A DNA stretch of 64,000 bases. It comes from Roseovarius autotrophicus (lineage in GTDB: Bacteria; Pseudomonadota; Alphaproteobacteria; Rhodobacterales; Rhodobacteraceae). This document shows, in pieces, positions 1 to 9,020 of the stretch; the first letter of the stretch is position 1, and every line of letters starts with the position of its first letter. The translations under genes and the position numbers were made by a program. Below the pieces are notes generated by a model. It was not told the DNA's origin, did not search any database, and was given only the letters and a program-made list of their open reading frames with translations. Location of the stretch: the NCBI RefSeq assembly GCF_018069895.1, contig NZ_JAGQDH010000001.1:496001-560000 (forward strand), given 5' to 3'.

Positions 1-448
1 GGCTCACCTGATCGAAGGCGGCCTTGTTGGCGATATGGTCAGGCTTGCCGTCGCAGGTATAGGTGAACTGGCACTGGAACTTGCGCCCTGTGCCCTGATT
101 GATCACCCCGCAGACCGTATCGGGAAAGGCGGCGCTATCGACGCGGTTCAGGATCACCTCTGCCACGGCGAACTGGCCGCGCACGCTCTCGCCGCGCGCC
201 TCGAAGTAAAGCGCCTCCGCAAGACAGCGCGCCTCCGGGTCCAGCGCGCCCACCTGCTGGCGCTCCAGCCAGTCGCGGGAATACTCGATCCCGATCTCGG
301 GGCGGGTAATGAAGCTGGCCATGCGGTCCCCCGGAATGGCGCGCAGCGCGCGTGTCTCAAGGGCCATCAGTTGCGTCACGGGGGTCTCCGCCAGCACCGG
401 CCCTGTCAGCCCCGCAGCCAGCGCCGCGGTCCACAGCATCCGTTTCAT
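1..448 (-). CDS. Cell wall hydrolase, SleB/Hydrolase_2 family (3' end outside window)
   Basis: Secreted enzyme predicted to cleave peptidoglycan, probably as a lytic transglycosylase-like SleB domain. The start at 448 is preceded by AGGAG with good spacing. Residues 1-20 form a Sec signal peptide ending VLA. The Hydrolase_2 signature [13 protein letters not shown] lies near residues 75-87, followed by AEVILNRV, as expected for the family; the Glu of EARGE is the usual catalytic candidate. The reading frame stays open to base 1, so about 149 residues are visible and the C-terminus is missing. It lies upstream of the PPDK-like gene on the same strand but 171 bp away, so it is probably a separate transcription unit. 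The family call is firm; the exact bond cleaved is inferred. Confidence 0.88.
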   Translation of the reverse strand, partial: MKRMLWTAALAAGLTGPVLAETPVTQLMALETRALRAIPGDRMASFITRPEIGIEYSRDWLERQQVGALDPEARCLAEALYFEARGESVRGQFAVAEVILNRVDSAAFPDTVCGVINQGTGRKFQCQFTYTCDGKPDHIANKAAFDQVS

Positions 449-537
449 GCGTCGTCTCCTTGGCTTCGGCGGACCACTGGCCCACCTCGTCATCGACGGG
501 CATCTAGAGGAAAGGGCCGCAAAGGTCCACCCGCGCC

Positions 538-557
538 ATCGGCAAGGCTTTGCCGAT
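538..557 (-). terminator. Possible terminator hairpin after the PPDK-like gene
   Basis: An 8-bp perfect inverted repeat (ATCGGCAA / TTGCCGAT) with a 4-nt loop lies about 60 bp beyond the stop of the minus-strand PPDK-like gene. There is no T-run on either side, so it is a weak terminator candidate. Confidence 0.35.
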
Positions 558-619
558 AGAGGGTTGTTTCAGGAATCGCGCTTGATTCGTATCCGATCTT
601 GCGTCAGGCGCGCCCGTCC

Positions 620-3160
620 CTACCTGATCTTGTCGCGCACCGCCAGCTGTGCGGCAGCAAGTCGCGCCACCGGCACCCGGAACGGCGAGCACGAGACATA
701 GGTAAATCCCGCCTCCCGGCAAAAACCGATGGATTCGGGATTGCCGCCATGCTCGCCGCAGATCGAGAGGGTCACATCCGGATTCGCCGCCCGCCCGCGC
801 TCGGCGCCAATGCGCAACAACTCACCCACACCGTCGGTATCGAGCACATGGAACGGATCCTCCGGGTAAACCCCCTGCTGCACATAGGCCGACATGAAGC
901 GCCCCGCATCGTCGCGCGACAGACCATAGGTCATCTGCGTGAGGTCATTGGTGCCAAAGCTGAGAAACGAGACCAGCGGCGCGAACTCGCCCGCGCGCAG
1001 CGCCGCGCGCGGAGTCTCGACCATCACCCCGAGCCGATAGGCAAAGTCGCGCCCGGTCTCGTTGCGCACGGCGGCGGCGACCGCGTCAAAGCGGGTCTTG
1101 ACCAGTTCCACCTCGCGCCGCGCGCTGACCAAAGGAATCATGATCTCTGGCACCACCGCCACACCCTCGCGGCTCGCCTCGAGCGTCGCCTCGAAGATGG
1201 CCCGCGCCTGCATGTCATAGATCTCGGGCATGGTGATGCCCAGACGCACACCGCGCATCCCCAGCATGGGATTGTATTCCCCCAGCGCCTCGACGCGCCG
1301 GGTCACGTCGGAAACCGGCAGGTCCAGCGCTTCGGCCAGTTGCAGATGCCCGGCACGGTCGGCGGGCAGGAATTCGTGCAGCGGTGGGTCGAACAGACGG
1401 ATACAGACCGGCTGCCCCTGCATGATTCGGAAAAGCTCTGTGAAGTCAGCGCGTTGCATCGGCAAGAGACGCTCGAGCACGGCGGCGCGGTCGGCGCTCG
1501 TGTCGGCAAAGATCATCTCGCGCATGACCGTCAGGCGATCGGCCTCGAAGAACATGTGCTCGGTCCGGCACAGCCCTATGCCGCGTGCGTTGAACTTGCG
1601 GGCAAGCTCGGCATCGGCGGGCGTGTCGGCATTGGCCCGCACGCCGATGTCGCGAAACTCGTCCGCCCAGGCCATGAGCGTCTGAAAGGCGTCATCGCGC
1701 GCGGCCTCAAGCAGCGGCGCCTCTCCTGCGAGGATATGCCCGTTGGTGCCGTCGATGGTGATCGTCTCGCCCGCCCTGACCACACGTCCGTCGGGCATGG
1801 TCAGCATCTTGCGCCTTGTATGAAAACGGATTTCCGACGCCCCCACAACGCAGGGCAGCCCGATGCCGCGCCCGATCACGGCGGCATGGCTGGTGATCCC
1901 GCCACGTTCGGTCAGCACCGCACGGGCGGCGTGCATGCCGCGAATGTCCTCGGTGCTGGTCTCGCGGCGCACCAGAACACAAGGTTCGCCACGCGCCGCC
2001 GCCGCCTGCGCCTCGGCAGCCGAAAACACCACCTTGCCCGAAGCCGCACCCGGGCTGGCGGCGATCCCCCTGGCCAGGATGTCGCGTGGGGCCTCCGGGT
2101 CCACCTGCTGGTGCAAAAGCTCGTTCAGCGCGCGCGGCTCGACCCGCAACAGCGCCTCCTCGCGCGGAATGATCCGGTCCTCGGCCAGCCGCACCGCGAT
2201 TGCCACCGCCGCGCGCCCACCGCGCGCCACGCGCAGGCCGTCGAGGATCCAGACGCGGCCATCCTCGATGGTGAACTCGGCCTGCATCTCCTCGCGCAGC
2301 TTCTCGCGCATGAGGCGGGTATGGGCGAGGATCTCGTCAAAGGCCCTTGGCGCCAACTCCTGCAACGACGGCCCGCGCGGATCGCGTTCTAGATACAGCG
2401 CATCCGAGCCGCCACGCAGCGCGTCGCGCCCCTGACTCTGGCTCATGTAGCGTCCGGTAATCTGCTCTGCGCCGGTGCGGCTGTCCACTAGCTGCATGAC
2501 GCCAGACCCGCTCTCGCCCGGCCCCAGCCCAAGCGCCAGTTCCTGCACCACAAGGCCAAGCCCCGCATCGGCCGGCGCGCCCTTGGCCTGCCGCAGAAGA
2601 CGCGCGGTCGTGCCCTCCCATGCCCGCGCCATCGAGCGAAACACCTCGGCAAGCTGCATGCCAGGATCCTGTGGAAAAGCCTCGTCGGTCTCGTCCTCAT
2701 AGGCGCGCAGCGCCTGAGAGAGGCCACGCACGGGATCCTCATCAACATCGTCGAACACATCCGGATCAAGCCGCGCCACATGGATCGCATAGCCCTGCAC
2801 GAAACGCAGGTAGATTTCCGAAGCCGCACGCTTGCCGATCTGCTCGGACAACTCGACGAAGCGCGCATCGTTGATCCCGATATTGAGCACCGCCCCCGGC
2901 CCACCCCAGTCGGGATCCTCCGATGACGGGCGCACACAAAGCAGCCTGCCCGCCCCGAAAGGCGCCAGCAGCCGCGCCATGTCTGGCATCTCACCCGCCG
3001 CGATCCGGTGCACGGCGGTAAAGGAGAGCGCGATCGTGCGCGGCACCGGCAGATCAAGCCGCACAAGCCGTTGCAGGCATTTCGCCCGCCCGCCATGGGT
3101 GGCGATATGCACAGGGGCAGACGGGGTGATAAGGGTGATGTGGGTTTCGTCTTGCTGCAC
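620..3160 (-). CDS. PPDK-family PEP-utilising protein with divergent ATP-grasp domain
   Basis: 846 residues from a GTG start preceded by AAAGGTG; the frame stays open further upstream but only through a repeat hairpin. Pyruvate phosphate dikinase interconverts PEP and pyruvate using ATP/AMP/Pi. The swivelling phospho-histidine domain is present (GGITSHAA, His about residue 425), as is the PEP/pyruvate barrel (CRTEHMFFE at about 531; catalytic-type CGEHGGNP at about 801). The N-terminal nucleotide domain is degraded: the usual GGKGANL loop reads THGGRAKCL, and the segment that normally reads LQTR reads LDGL near 306-309. It may be a PEP-binding protein or a kinase with altered nucleotide use rather than a classical PPDK. 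It precedes glyS-glyQ in opposite translation order, all on the minus strand, separated from glyS by a hairpin repeat. Confidence 0.8.
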   Translation of the reverse strand: MQQDETHITLITPSAPVHIATHGGRAKCLQRLVRLDLPVPRTIALSFTAVHRIAAGEMPDMARLLAPFGAGRLLCVRPSSEDPDWGGPGAVLNIGINDARFVELSEQIGKRAASEIYLRFVQGYAIHVARLDPDVFDDVDEDPVRGLSQALRAYEDETDEAFPQDPGMQLAEVFRSMARAWEGTTARLLRQAKGAPADAGLGLVVQELALGLGPGESGSGVMQLVDSRTGAEQITGRYMSQSQGRDALRGGSDALYLERDPRGPSLQELAPRAFDEILAHTRLMREKLREEMQAEFTIEDGRVWILDGLRVARGGRAAVAIAVRLAEDRIIPREEALLRVEPRALNELLHQQVDPEAPRDILARGIAASPGAASGKVVFSAAEAQAAAARGEPCVLVRRETSTEDIRGMHAARAVLTERGGITSHAAVIGRGIGLPCVVGASEIRFHTRRKMLTMPDGRVVRAGETITIDGTNGHILAGEAPLLEAARDDAFQTLMAWADEFRDIGVRANADTPADAELARKFNARGIGLCRTEHMFFEADRLTVMREMIFADTSADRAAVLERLLPMQRADFTELFRIMQGQPVCIRLFDPPLHEFLPADRAGHLQLAEALDLPVSDVTRRVEALGEYNPMLGMRGVRLGITMPEIYDMQARAIFEATLEASREGVAVVPEIMIPLVSARREVELVKTRFDAVAAAVRNETGRDFAYRLGVMVETPRAALRAGEFAPLVSFLSFGTNDLTQMTYGLSRDDAGRFMSAYVQQGVYPEDPFHVLDTDGVGELLRIGAERGRAANPDVTLSICGEHGGNPESIGFCREAGFTYVSCSPFRVPVARLAAAQLAVRDKIR

Positions 3161-3245
3161 TGCGGCACCTTTCCTTTGCCCGCACCATACGCCGCGCGCA
3201 TGATATGGCAAGGGGAAGGATGGAAGCCCTGTCACCCTCCCCCCC

Positions 3246-3320
3246 GTCATCCTCGGGCTTGACCCGAGGATCTCCCGACAGTGGCACGCGACTTTGACAG
3301 ATCCCCGCCCTCGCGGGGAT
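3246..3320. repeat. REP-like intergenic palindromic repeat
   Basis: Two hairpins lie back to back in the gap between glyS and the PPDK-like gene. The first has arms CCTCGGG (3251-3257) and CCCGAGG (3263-3269). The second has arms ATCCCCGC (3301-3308) and GCGGGGAT (3313-3320). The first, with its flanks GTCAT and ATCT, resembles a dispersed repeat I recall from many alphaproteobacterial genomes. I found no second copy in this window, so its repetitive nature is inferred. Confidence 0.55.
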
Positions 3321-3350
3321 GAAGACGGTATGGGGGATGGCCGGGCCGCC

Positions 3351-5558
3351 CTACCCCTCCAGCCGCGCAAGATCGGCGGCTTGCAGGCAGATGCTGCGGA
3401 TACGGCTCAGAAGGTTGAGGCGGTTGCGGCGGATCACGGCGCTCTCCACATTGACCTGCACCGCATCGAAAAACGCGTCGATGGGCGCGCGCAGGGCGGC
3501 CATGGCGGACATTGCGGCGGCGAAATCCTCGGACGTGAGGGCGGCGGCGATCTGCGGTTCTGCGGTGTCGAGCGCGGCGAAGAGCGCGCGCTCCTCGTCG
3601 GTCTCGGCGAATTTCACATCCGCGCCATAGGAATATTCCACGCCGTCTTTTTCCTCGGCCTGTGTCAGGATGTTGTTGGCCCGCTTGAAGCCTTGCAACA
3701 GGTTCTCGCCATCGTCGGTCTTGAGGAAATCACTGAGCGCGCGGGCGCGGTGGACAAGCAGGGTGAGGTCGTCATTGCCCTCCATCGCAAGACAAGCGTC
3801 GATCACGTCATGGCGGATGCCTTCGTCGCGCAGATGGACCTTGAGGCGGTCGTGGAGGAAGGCGAGGAGGTCGGGCGCGCGCCCGTGGACTCTCCTGCCG
3901 TTGATAATACGAATGGATTGCGCTCTTACGCTAACCGTACCCACAGTTGCGCCACCGATGTCTTTCTTAAGTTTATCAATTGCCCTTGCGCTGTCTGCCT
4001 CTTTCACATTGTGTGCCGACTTTTCATTTCGCTCCAATTGGTTAGATAGCGGATCGAAAAGATCAAACCGCACCCCATTCCCCAACACCAACCGAATAAC
4101 CCCCAACGCTGCCCGGCGCAGCGCGTAGGGGTCTTTCGAGCCGGTGGGCTTCTCGTCAATCGCCCAGAACCCGCACAACGTGTCGATCTTGTCGGCCAGC
4201 GCCACGGCCACCGAGACCGGGGCGGAGGGCACGGCGTCGCCCGGACCGAGGGGTTTGTAATGCTCTTCGCAGGCCTCCGGCACGCCATCGTCATGGCCTG
4301 CCGCCTGCGCGTAATACCGCCCCATCAGCCCCTGCAATTCAGGGAATTCGCCCACCATGGCGGATTGCAGATCGGCCTTGCACACACGCGCGGCCTCTGC
4401 CGCCAGATCGGGCTTGGCGCCCACCATGGGGGCGATCTCGCGCGCCAGTGCGGCGATGCGCGCCACCCGGTCGGCTTGTGATCCCAGCTTGTTGTGGAAG
4501 GTCACGTCGCGCAGCCCCTCGGCCATGCCCTCAAGACCCTTTTCCCGCACCCTGCGCAGGTCATTTTCCCAAAAGAATTTCGCATCCGACAGCCGCGCCG
4601 CCAGCACCTTCTGATTGCCCGCCAGAATGGTCGCGCCATGGTCTGGCGTCTCGATATTGGCAACGGTCACAAAGCGTTCGATCCGCCCCGTCGCCGCATT
4701 CCGCAGCGAAAAGAACTTCTGATGTTCGCGCATACTGGTCTGCAACACCTCCGCCGGCAGGCCCAGAAACGCCGCGCCGATCTCTCCCATCAGCACCACC
4801 GGCCATTCCACCAGCCCCGCGACTTCCTCCAGAAGGCCCGCATCCTCGACCAGATCGAGACCGGCGGCGAAGGCCAGATTGCCCGCCTCCTGCCGGATGA
4901 TTTCGGCGCGCTCCTCGGCGCGCAGGATGACGCGGGCCACTTTCAGCCGCGCCTCGTAATCGTCGAAGGAGGTGACGGAAAATTCGTCGGGGGCCATGAA
5001 ACGATGCCCGCGCGTGGTGTTGCCCGCGCGGATCCCGTCGATCTCGACCGGCACCACCTTGGCCTCGCCCGCCTCGTCGGTGAGGATGCACAGGATCGAA
5101 TGCAGCGGGCGCACCCAGCGAAGCGTGCCCGTGCCCCAGCGCATCGACTTGGGCCAGGGGAAATTGCGGATCACCTGTTCGAGCGCCTCGGCCACGATAT
5201 CCGCCGCCGGACGGCCCGCGCGCGTGATCGTGGCGACGTAGAACGTGCCCTTCTTGTCGTCGCGCGCCTCAAGCTGATCGCGGGTAACGCCCGCACCGCG
5301 CAGAAACCCCTCGATGGCCGCCTCTGGCGCATCCACGCGCGGGCCCTTGCGTTCCTCGCGCAGGGTGGGTGAGGCGGCCGAAAGCCCCTGCACCGACAGC
5401 GCGAGCCGCCGCGGCGTGGCGAAACCTGCCGCGCCGGCATAGCTCAGCCCCGCCTCGACCAGCGCCTCGGTCATCAGGCGGCGCAGGTCATCGGCGGCCC
5501 GCGCCTGCATCCGGGCGGGGATTTCCTCGGAAAAAAGTTCGATCAGCAGATCGGGCAT
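3351..5558 (-). CDS. glyS: Glycine--tRNA ligase beta subunit
   Basis: 735 residues. The beta subunit of the alpha2beta2 bacterial glycyl-tRNA synthetase, which supplies tRNA recognition and works with GlyQ encoded just upstream. The N-terminus has the family signature LLIELFSEEIPA, and the C-terminal region DLLAFLHDRLKVHLRDEG leads into the anticodon-binding DALR-type domain. The start at 5558 lies 3 bp from the stop of the small membrane protein gene, so the three genes glyQ, small protein and glyS form one operon. Residues about 494-554 are odd: the DNA there is about 46 percent G+C against about two-thirds around it, and the peptide is Lys/Asn/Ser/Ile-rich. The frame is intact, so the insert is presumably tolerated between domains. 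Confidence 0.97.
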   Translation of the reverse strand: MPDLLIELFSEEIPARMQARAADDLRRLMTEALVEAGLSYAGAAGFATPRRLALSVQGLSAASPTLREERKGPRVDAPEAAIEGFLRGAGVTRDQLEARDDKKGTFYVATITRAGRPAADIVAEALEQVIRNFPWPKSMRWGTGTLRWVRPLHSILCILTDEAGEAKVVPVEIDGIRAGNTTRGHRFMAPDEFSVTSFDDYEARLKVARVILRAEERAEIIRQEAGNLAFAAGLDLVEDAGLLEEVAGLVEWPVVLMGEIGAAFLGLPAEVLQTSMREHQKFFSLRNAATGRIERFVTVANIETPDHGATILAGNQKVLAARLSDAKFFWENDLRRVREKGLEGMAEGLRDVTFHNKLGSQADRVARIAALAREIAPMVGAKPDLAAEAARVCKADLQSAMVGEFPELQGLMGRYYAQAAGHDDGVPEACEEHYKPLGPGDAVPSAPVSVAVALADKIDTLCGFWAIDEKPTGSKDPYALRRAALGVIRLVLGNGVRFDLFDPLSNQLERNEKSAHNVKEADSARAIDKLKKDIGGATVGTVSVRAQSIRIINGRRVHGRAPDLLAFLHDRLKVHLRDEGIRHDVIDACLAMEGNDDLTLLVHRARALSDFLKTDDGENLLQGFKRANNILTQAEEKDGVEYSYGADVKFAETDEERALFAALDTAEPQIAAALTSEDFAAAMSAMAALRAPIDAFFDAVQVNVESAVIRRNRLNLLSRIRSICLQAADLARLEG
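3897..4080 (-). other. Low-GC in-frame segment inside glyS
   Basis: By direct count, bases 3901-4080 contain 83 G or C out of 180 (46 percent), while flanking glyS sequence is roughly two-thirds G+C. The segment encodes about 60 residues, without stops, between the end of the catalytic-side HD-like region and the DLLAFLHDRLK block. I read it as an insertion or a rapidly evolving linker. The boundaries are approximate. Confidence 0.6.
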
Positions 5559-5561
5559 GGC

Positions 5562-6083
5562 TCAGTTTCCTTGCGGGGGCGTGGGGCAATCCGCGGGCGC
5601 GGTCTGGCCGTCAAAGACCTTCTCGCCGCAGCGGTTGATCTGGTGCCAGGCATAGCCGCGCCCGTCCTGCGCGATGGCAATGATGCGGTCGATGCCGTAG
5701 CGGATGTTCTCCTCGCCCAGGTAAGCACGCGCGCGCCCGCCCTCGAGCGCGGCCCCGAGCGCCTTGGCGTCGAAACAGTCGAACCACGACGGCGCATTCA
5801 GCGGCTCTGCCCCCGGATAGGGCACAAGACCCACATCCTGCGGCAGTTGCGCGGTAAAACAGGCGCGAAAGCGGATGGGAGAGCTGTCGGCGTCGATGGC
5901 GCGGAAATCACGCACCGGCAGATCGATGACATCGCCGCCCGCCAGCGTGATCTTCATCTCCACCTCGCCACCATCCGAGGCCAGCCGCACCGCGTCATAG
6001 AAGTGATAGACCTGAAGGTAATACATCCCGCCCCCGGCGATCACCGCCGCGACGAGAATGGCAATGCTCAGAATCTTGCCCAT
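5562..6083 (-). CDS. Small membrane-anchored protein between glyQ and glyS (DUF6446-like)
   Basis: 173 residues. One N-terminal transmembrane segment (about residues 4-23, after MGK), then a soluble, presumably periplasmic domain with cysteines near FRACF, FDCF, INRC and ADCP. The start at 6083 shares its A with the glyQ stop (TGATG), which indicates translational coupling. The gene sits in the same place in other Rhodobacteraceae as I remember them, where it is called DUF6446; I cannot verify that number here. The function is unknown. Its position between the two subunits of glycyl-tRNA synthetase may be only operon hitch-hiking, since nothing in the protein suggests a role in aminoacylation. 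Confidence 0.75.
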   Translation of the reverse strand: MGKILSIAILVAAVIAGGGMYYLQVYHFYDAVRLASDGGEVEMKITLAGGDVIDLPVRDFRAIDADSSPIRFRACFTAQLPQDVGLVPYPGAEPLNAPSWFDCFDAKALGAALEGGRARAYLGEENIRYGIDRIIAIAQDGRGYAWHQINRCGEKVFDGQTAPADCPTPPQGN

Positions 6084-7012
6084 CAGCCTACGCAGCCCCC
6101 GGCGTCGGTCTGCACGAACGCATCGGCGCATTGCTTGGCAAGCGCGCGCACCCGGCCGATATAGGCCTGTCGCTCGGTCACGGAGATGACGCCGCGCGCG
6201 TCGAGCAGGTTGAAGATATGCGACGCCTTGATGCATTGGTCATAGGCGGGATGGGCCATGACGATGCGTTTGCCGGTCTTGGGGTCCTGCGCAGGGGCGG
6301 CGAGGATGGCGGCGCATTCGGCCTCGGCCTCCTCGAAATGCCGCAAGAGCACGCCGGTGTCGGCAATATCGAAGTTGAAGCGCGAATACTCCTCCTCGGT
6401 CTGGCGGAACACGTCGCCATATGTCAGCGGAATGGGCGCGTCGGGGTCGTTGAACGGCATGTCCATCACGTGATCCGCGCCCAGCACATACATCGCCAGC
6501 CGCTCCAGCCCATAGGTCAGCTCCCCCGGCACCGGCGCGCAGTCATGCCCGCCGACCTGCTGGAAATAGGTGAACTGGCTCACCTCCATGCCGTCGCACC
6601 AGACCTCCCAGCCCAGCCCCCACGCGCCGAGCGTGGGGCTTTCCCAGTCATCCTCGACAAAGCGCACGTCGTGCAGCGCCAGATCGATGCCGATGGCCGC
6701 GAGGCTGCCAAGATAGAGCGCCTGCAAATCAGGCGGCGAGGGTTTGATCAGCACCTGATACTGATAATAATGCTGCAAGCGGTTCGGGTTCTCTCCATAG
6801 CGCCCGTCGGTGGGCCGCCGCGAGGGCTGCACATAGGCCGCAGCCCAGTGCCGCGACCCCAGAGAGCGCAGCGTCGTCGCCGGATGGAACGTGCCTGCGC
6901 CCACCTCCATGTCATAAGGCTGCAACATGGCACAGCCCTGACCCGCCCAATAGCTCTGAAGCCGCAGGATGATCTCCTGAAAGCTGCGCGGTCTCAACGT
7001 GCTGTCCGTCAT
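6083..7012 (-). CDS. glyQ: Glycine--tRNA ligase alpha subunit
   Basis: 309 residues, typical for the family. The catalytic class II subunit of the alpha2beta2 glycyl-tRNA synthetase, activating glycine with ATP and charging tRNA-Gly together with GlyS. Recognisable blocks are [18 protein letters not shown] at the N-terminus, [17 protein letters not shown] in the middle and the motif [20 protein letters not shown]. It is the first gene of a three-gene minus-strand operon that continues through the small membrane protein to glyS. The C-terminus ends in GGCVG a few residues past the conserved [11 protein letters not shown] block. Confidence 0.97.
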   Translation of the reverse strand: MTDSTLRPRSFQEIILRLQSYWAGQGCAMLQPYDMEVGAGTFHPATTLRSLGSRHWAAAYVQPSRRPTDGRYGENPNRLQHYYQYQVLIKPSPPDLQALYLGSLAAIGIDLALHDVRFVEDDWESPTLGAWGLGWEVWCDGMEVSQFTYFQQVGGHDCAPVPGELTYGLERLAMYVLGADHVMDMPFNDPDAPIPLTYGDVFRQTEEEYSRFNFDIADTGVLLRHFEEAEAECAAILAAPAQDPKTGKRIVMAHPAYDQCIKASHIFNLLDARGVISVTERQAYIGRVRALAKQCADAFVQTDAGGCVG

Positions 7013-7166
7013 GCGAGAGGCCCCTGATTTTGCCGCCCCTACCTAGGCCGGGCGCGGGGCATGGTCAACGCGGCTTGTGGTGCATAATGGGGGTGCAAGG
7101 GGGGCGAATCTTGATAGAACCGGCGCATATTGCCCCGGTGGATCGTCAAAACCCCAAGGATGTATC

Positions 7167-8885
7167 ATGAAGCATTTCGTTTCGGCCCTTGTCGTGATGC
7201 TGTTTGCGGCGCCCATGGCCACCCTCGCCCAGAACGACCCGGGGGGCGCGCGGGTGGTTTTCGTGCAGATCGAGGCCCAGCCCAGTCTGGCCGAGGCACA
7301 GGCGCGTGTGCGCGTCTACGCGCGTGATCTGCCCGATGTGAACGGCTTCGCGCTTGGCCGGGGCTGGTATGCCATCGCGCTTGGCCCCTACCCCGAGGAC
7401 GAGGCCGCGCGCGTGCTTGATCTCTACCGCGCCGGAGAGATGATCCCGCGCGACAGCTATATCGCTCGGCCCTCTGATTACGGACAGCAGTTCTGGCCCG
7501 TGGGGACGCGGACGCCCGAGCGCGCGGCCCCCGCCCCGCTGCCCGAGGTGGCCACGCCCGAACCGGACGAATCCCCGCGCGAGGCACGCGCCAGCGAGGC
7601 AAGGCTAAGCCACGAAGAGCGCGCCGCCCTTCAGGTCGCGCTGGAATGGGCCGGGGTCTATCAGGGCGCGATCGACGCCGCTTTCGGGCCCGGCACCCGC
7701 GCCGCCATGGCCGCTTGGCAGGCGCGCAACGGGTTCGAGCCGACGGGCGTGCTGAGCACGCGCCAGCGGGCCGAACTGCTGCGCCAGTATCATGCCCTGC
7801 TCGAGGGACTTGGCCTTGAGACCGTGCGCGACACGCAGGCAGGGATCGAGATGCGGCTGCCCCTTGGCGTGGTGACGCTCGACAGGCATGAGCCGCCTTT
7901 CGCCCATTACACCGCCTCGGGCGATCTTTCCGCGCAGGTGCTTCTCATCAGCCAGCCCGGCGACCGCGCCACGATGAAAGCGCTCTACGACATCCTGCAA
8001 ACGCTCGAAATCGTGCCCGAGACCGGCGCGCGCAGCCTTGAGCGCGACGGCTTTACCCTCACTGGCGCCGGGGGCGGGATCGTGTCGCATACGCGGGTCT
8101 GGCTCGAGGGCTCAGAGATCAAGGGCTTTACCCTTGTCTGGCCCGACGACGACGAAGACAGGCGCATACGGCTTCTGGCGGAGATGGAGCAGAGCTTTGC
8201 CCGCCTGCCCGGCACGCTTGCCCCGGTGGCCGCACCGGCGACGGCACAGCGCATGGACCTCATCTCGGGGTTTGAGATACGCCGCCCCCGGCTGGCGCGT
8301 TCGGGGTTCTACGTTGACGAGCGCGGCGCCGTGCTGACCACGGCCGGGGCGGTGCGCGGCTGTGGCCGGATCACGCTGGACGAAACGCACCGCGCCGATA
8401 TCCTCCATGTCGACGAGACACTTGGCATCGCCATCCTGCGCCCGCGCGAGCGGCTCGCGCCGATGCGCGTGGCCCAGTTTCAGGAGGCCGCGCCGCGCCT
8501 GTTGTCGCCAGTCGCCGTGGCAGGCTATTCCTTCGGGGGCCTTCTGGACGCGCCAAGCGTCACCTTCGGGCAAATCGCGGAACTGCGCGGACTGGCCGGC
8601 GAGGCGCATCTCAAGCGACTGGCGCTGGCGGCGATGGACGGGGATCTGGGCGGGCCGCTGGTCGATGCGGGCGGGGCGGTGCTGGGGATGCTTGTGCCCG
8701 GTGCCCCCGAAGGCCGGACCCTGCCCGAAGGGGTCAGTTTCGCGGCCACCAACGGCGCCTTGCAAGAGGTTCTGGCAAAAGGCGGCATCACGGCGCTCAC
8801 CACGCGCGAAACCATGGATCTCTCGGCCGAGGCGCTGACCAACCGGGCCTCTGACATGACCGTTCTCGTCAGCTGTTGGGAATAA
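7167..8885 (+). CDS. Secreted SPOR-like / peptidoglycan-binding / trypsin-like pseudo-protease
   Basis: 572 residues; start at 7167 after AAGGA. Signal peptide 1-20 (ends LAQ). Residues about 28-110 look like a SPOR-type repeat (VVFVQIEAQPSLAEAQ, GRGWYAIALGPYP). A PG_binding_1 domain follows (about 145-205; AIDAAFGPGTRAAMAAWQ). The C-terminus (about 370-560) has a trypsin/DegP-like fold. At the three catalytic positions I read LTTAGAV instead of the usual TNAHVV (Gly394 for His), TLGIAIL instead of LDLAVL (Gly about 420 for Asp), and GDLGGP instead of GNSGGP (Leu494 for Ser). It is therefore probably a non-catalytic protein that binds peptidoglycan or misfolded substrates in the periplasm. 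The next gene on the strand also encodes a secreted protein. Confidence 0.75.
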   Translation: MKHFVSALVVMLFAAPMATLAQNDPGGARVVFVQIEAQPSLAEAQARVRVYARDLPDVNGFALGRGWYAIALGPYPEDEAARVLDLYRAGEMIPRDSYIARPSDYGQQFWPVGTRTPERAAPAPLPEVATPEPDESPREARASEARLSHEERAALQVALEWAGVYQGAIDAAFGPGTRAAMAAWQARNGFEPTGVLSTRQRAELLRQYHALLEGLGLETVRDTQAGIEMRLPLGVVTLDRHEPPFAHYTASGDLSAQVLLISQPGDRATMKALYDILQTLEIVPETGARSLERDGFTLTGAGGGIVSHTRVWLEGSEIKGFTLVWPDDDEDRRIRLLAEMEQSFARLPGTLAPVAAPATAQRMDLISGFEIRRPRLARSGFYVDERGAVLTTAGAVRGCGRITLDETHRADILHVDETLGIAILRPRERLAPMRVAQFQEAAPRLLSPVAVAGYSFGGLLDAPSVTFGQIAELRGLAGEAHLKRLALAAMDGDLGGPLVDAGGAVLGMLVPGAPEGRTLPEGVSFAATNGALQEVLAKGGITALTTRETMDLSAEALTNRASDMTVLVSCWE

Positions 8886-9020
8886 TTTTCTGCAAACGCC
8901 GTTTTCCTGACATGAACCCGGCCTGCGCTTGCCCACCAGGGCTGGCGTCATCGGGTCCTGCCTGCCGCGCGGCGTATGGCGCGCCCGCAGCGGTCCCGTC
9001 ACGAACACAGAGCACACGCC

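Noticed and set aside
599..2392. A 597-codon open frame on the plus strand opposite the PPDK-like gene
   Set aside because: It lies wholly antisense to a gene with clear family motifs, has His/Arg/Gly-rich composition typical of GC-rich shadow frames and has no ribosome site.
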